This document shows, one piece after another, positions 58,503-64,000 of a stretch of 64,000 bases of DNA. The position numbers and the translations under genes are program-made. Every line of letters begins with the position of its first letter. The stretch's first letter is position 1. This stretch comes from Ruminiclostridium josui JCM 17888. GTDB taxonomy: Bacteria > Bacillota > Clostridia > Acetivibrionales > DSM-1351. The notes below the pieces were generated by a model that did not search any database, was not told where the DNA came from, and saw only the letters and a program-made list of their open reading frames with translations. Location of the stretch: NCBI RefSeq assembly GCF_000526495.1, contig NZ_JAGE01000001.1:613501-677500 (forward strand). Reading direction: 5' to 3'.

Positions 58503-60194
58503 TTAATCATTTGAATATGCAATACGGATTAATTCATCAATAGTTGTGTATCCTGCCAGCACTTTTTTCGCTAAATTATCTCTTAGTGTAACCATTCCAT
58601 TTTGTATGGAATAATTCCTGAATTCTTCTTCCGAGCATTTTTTATTAATCAATTCTTTGTGCTTCTTTGTAATTGATATCAACTCATAAACTCCATGTCG
58701 TCCTCTGTACCCGGTATGATTGCACATGGGACAACCTCTCCCCTTGTATAAAACAGTCTCTTTATCTGTGATACCCAATACTCTCTTCTCATCCTCATTT
58801 GCTAAATATTCTATTTTACAATTATTGCAAATTTTTTTGTATAATCGCTGAGCAATAACACCTACAATAGACGATGAAACCATATAAGGTTCGATTCCCA
58901 TGTCTATAAGCCTTAAAACCGAGCTTGGTGCATCGTTTGTATGAAGTGTACTAAGCACCAGATGTCCGGTTATTGCTGCTCTGACAGCTATTTCCGCAGT
59001 TTCTCTGTCACGTATTTCACCAATCATTATTACATCAGGATCCTGTCTTAATATAGACCTGAGTCCTGCCGCAAAAGTCATACCTGTTTTTGTATTAACC
59101 TGAACATGATTTACTCCATCAATAACACACTCTACAGGGTCCTCAACTGTTACGATATTGATGTCAGGGCTGTTGATTTCACTTATTGCACTGTAAAGAG
59201 TAGTAGTCTTTCCACTTCCTGTGGGCCCCGTTACCAAAATAATACCGTGGGGGTTGAGAAGCATTTTGTGAAACTGCTTCTCCTCTAGTTCATTAAACCC
59301 TAGTTGACTTCTACTCAAAACAAATGCCTTTTTATCTGCAATTCTTATAACAATTTTTTCCCCAAAAATTGTTGGAAGAATTGAAACTCTAAGATCATAT
59401 TCCTTTCCGTCAACCTCTATACTTATCCTACCGTCCTGTGGCAGCCTTTTCTCCGCAATATTCATACCACCAATTATCTTTATACGTGCAGAAATTGCAG
59501 GCATTATGTCAATTTCTGGCCTCATAATTTCACAAAGCTGACCATCTGTTCTAAATCTGATTTTTATGTATTCTTCAAAAGGCTCTATATGTATATCACT
59601 GGCTCTGTTTCTCACAGCTTGCTCTATAATTGAATTAATAACCTTAACGGCAGGTGCGTTATTAATTTCTTCAATTTGCTCTTCTGATGTATCTGAATTT
59701 ATCTTTATTGTAGAGACTTGTTCTTTTTTAAATTCCTCAACAGCCTTCATAGCTTTTTGTGCACTGTAATATTTATCTATTGCTTTGGAAATATCATCTA
59801 GACTTGCAATAACAGGCTGTATCTCCATACCTGAATAAATGTTTAAGTCATCAATCGCAAAAACATTCAAAGGATCACTCATTGCAACAGTCAAAATTCC
59901 TTTTTCCTTTTTAATAGGAATAAGACCATACCTCTTAGCAATACTCTCAGGTATTGCTAAATAAGCTGATTTATCAATATTATATTTTTCAAGTTTAACA
60001 TGTGGAATACCAAGCTGAAATTCAAGAACTTGAATTATGTCATCTTCAGTAACATAACCTAATTTTGTTAATATAGAACCCAGTTTCTCACCGGTTTTTT
60101 TCTGCACTTCAATAGCGGATTCAAGCTGATTTGGTGTTACCATTTCAACTTCCAACAATAAATCTCCAAGCCGCTTTCGTGTCTTGTTGAGCAT
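58503..60194 (-). CDS. pilB: Pilus extension ATPase PilB
   Basis: The protein has 563 residues from the ATG at 60194; a TTG two codons earlier is less likely. An N-terminal GspE/MshE-N domain (about 1-150) precedes the ATPase with Walker A GPTGSGKTTT, VEDPVE, Walker B LRQDPDVIMIGEIRD and TGHLVLSTLHTND. A tetracysteine zinc motif (CNNC ... CPMCNHTGYRGR) follows. The MshE-N type domain can bind cyclic di-GMP in relatives; whether it does here is not known. It is the first gene of the 12-gene pilus operon. Confidence 0.94.
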   Translation of the reverse strand: MLNKTRKRLGDLLLEVEMVTPNQLESAIEVQKKTGEKLGSILTKLGYVTEDDIIQVLEFQLGIPHVKLEKYNIDKSAYLAIPESIAKRYGLIPIKKEKGILTVAMSDPLNVFAIDDLNIYSGMEIQPVIASLDDISKAIDKYYSAQKAMKAVEEFKKEQVSTIKINSDTSEEQIEEINNAPAVKVINSIIEQAVRNRASDIHIEPFEEYIKIRFRTDGQLCEIMRPEIDIMPAISARIKIIGGMNIAEKRLPQDGRISIEVDGKEYDLRVSILPTIFGEKIVIRIADKKAFVLSRSQLGFNELEEKQFHKMLLNPHGIILVTGPTGSGKTTTLYSAISEINSPDINIVTVEDPVECVIDGVNHVQVNTKTGMTFAAGLRSILRQDPDVIMIGEIRDRETAEIAVRAAITGHLVLSTLHTNDAPSSVLRLIDMGIEPYMVSSSIVGVIAQRLYKKICNNCKIEYLANEDEKRVLGITDKETVLYKGRGCPMCNHTGYRGRHGVYELISITKKHKELINKKCSEEEFRNYSIQNGMVTLRDNLAKKVLAGYTTIDELIRIAYSND

Positions 60195-60497
60195 TAGCAA
60201 TCACATCCAAATAAAGTTTAAAACTTCTACTATCTATTTATGTATATTTTTCTGGTATAATGTATATATTCCATATTGTTACTTAAAATCCTTTTATTTT
60301 ATCAAAAATTATATATTTCCCAAAAAAAATTAATAGATATTATTTAAACATGCTCTTAGTTGTTAGCTTCACTATATTAATAAAAATTAATCGACCATTA
60401 ACAACCAATATTAAAAAATTTATAAAAAAAAGACCCTAAAAGAATCTGTTGATGAAATTTTTTCATAAAAAAAATAGACCCTAAAGGATCTATTTTT
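60195..60497. other. AT-rich region between pilB and the rRNA operon
   Basis: No gene is visible. It must contain the pil operon promoter, but I cannot pick a convincing -35/-10 pair on the minus strand. The rRNA-operon terminator lies at its right end. Confidence 0.5.
60466..60497 (-). terminator. Terminator of the rRNA-tRNA operon
   Basis: aaaaatagaccc and ggatctattttt arms around a 4-nt loop, ending in a long T-run on the minus strand, directly after tRNA-Asn. Confidence 0.85.
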
Positions 60498-60573
60498 TGG
60501 CTCCTCAAGTAGGACTTGAACCTACGACCCTGCGGTTAACAGCCGCATGCTCTACCGACTGAGCTATTGAGGA
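60498..60573 (-). tRNA. tRNA-Asn (anticodon GTT), CCA encoded
   Basis: 76 nt. The acceptor stem TCCTCAA/TTGAGGA, D-loop AGCTCAGTCGGTAGAGC, anticodon loop CTGTTAA with GTT, T-loop GGTTCAAGTCC, discriminator G and encoded CCA are all present. Confidence 0.96.
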
Positions 60574-60580
60574 ATATAAA

Positions 60581-60696
60581 TCTGGCAGAGACCTACTTTC
60601 CCGGGCCGTCTCCAGCCAAGTATTATCGGCACTGAGATGCTTAACTGCCGTGTTCGGTATGGGAACGGGTGTGTCCATCTCGTCATTTCCACCAGA
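60581..60696 (-). rRNA. rrf: 5S ribosomal RNA
   Basis: 116 nt. The internal core ACCCGTTCCCATACCGAACA and terminal helix TCTGG.../...CCAGA are readable on the minus strand. It lies 7 bp upstream of tRNA-Asn. Confidence 0.95.
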
Positions 60697-60955
60697 AAAT
60701 TCACAGATTTTAATATGCGTCGCACTACTTCGTTACCTTCCTAGCTCCGGTACTCATTTATCCACATAAACTCCGTTCCTCGCTTCGCCGGTGCCTTGTA
60801 TTGCTTGCATCTGAAAATCTGATTCTGACTTATTAATTTTTGCTCAGGTACTTTGTACCTTCAGAACTGACTAATGTTATTCTTCTAAGAAGATGTGAAG
60901 CTCTCTCATTGTCTAGTTTTAAGACCTTCTACTTTTTTGATACCTGTTTCTTTTG

Positions 60956-64000
<3,045 letters not shown>

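Overview
The window looks like a piece of chromosome from a mesophilic cellulosome-producing clostridium of the Ruminiclostridium type (C. cellulolyticum / C. papyrosolvens relatives). The reasons are low G+C, dockerin-bearing enzymes carrying CBM6 modules, a xylan-degradation cluster next to a YesM/YesN-type two-component system, a B12-dependent class II ribonucleotide reductase, and a Gram-positive type IV pilus operon. The species is not proven by the sequence. Almost every gene is on the minus strand. REGION 1 (1-17.3 kb), arabinoxylan use. On the minus strand a CUT2-type sugar ABC transporter (14.4-9.7 kb) is followed by a histidine kinase and response regulator (9.6-6.45 kb), a 0.7 kb leader with a good sigma-A promoter, and a run of secreted enzymes: GH10-CBM6-dockerin, GH43-CBM6-dockerin, CE1-CBM6-dockerin and a GH43 cut by the window edge. 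This matches the known xyl-doc locus controlled by XydS/XydR. A divergent pair, an ArsR-type regulator and an intracellular GH51 arabinofuranosidase, closes the block. Extracellular enzymes cut arabinoxylan, the transporter probably imports the released pentose, and GH51 trims oligosaccharides inside the cell. REGION 2 (17.3-27.5 kb), a damaged natural-product locus. An IS256-type transposase scrap is followed by homologues of the GriI/GriH pair (aminohydroxybenzoate-type route), a carrier protein, and the 3' part of a KR-carrier-BtrH-like megasynthase. The megasynthase is cut by a complete IS21-type element. Beyond the IS lies a piece of a second KR module, then a truncated SLH-domain protein and a truncated MFS transporter, so at least three rearrangement junctions are present. 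A dockerin-GDSL esterase follows. REGION 3 (27.5-39 kb). Two unrecognised genes are followed by a Clo7bot-type RiPP cluster (ABC exporter, a short precursor peptide, SPASM radical SAM maturase, TIGR04066-like protein, carrier-related protein). Then come a membrane HTH/stalk-domain protein, a divergent LuxR-type regulator and a tyrosine phenol-lyase-like enzyme. REGION 4 (39-60.2 kb). A class II ribonucleotide reductase has an NrdR box on its promoter, and a lipoprotein with a putative glycosidase fold follows. A 12-gene type IV pilus operon runs pilB-pilT-pilC-pilA-pilD-pilM-prepilin-pilN-pilO-prepilin-pilX-like. It ends in a large secreted CBM3-like/FN3/PA14 protein, suggesting a pilus-linked cellulose adhesin. 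REGION 5 (60.5-64 kb). The 3' end of an rRNA operon holds nearly complete 23S, 5S and tRNA-Asn. The 23S gene carries an extra ~140 bp stem-loop insertion at about helix 45. The strongest leads are the disrupted KR-carrier-BtrH-like/GriHI locus, the Clo7bot precursor at 33016-33186, the pilus operon ending in a cellulose-binding-type protein, and the 23S intervening sequence.
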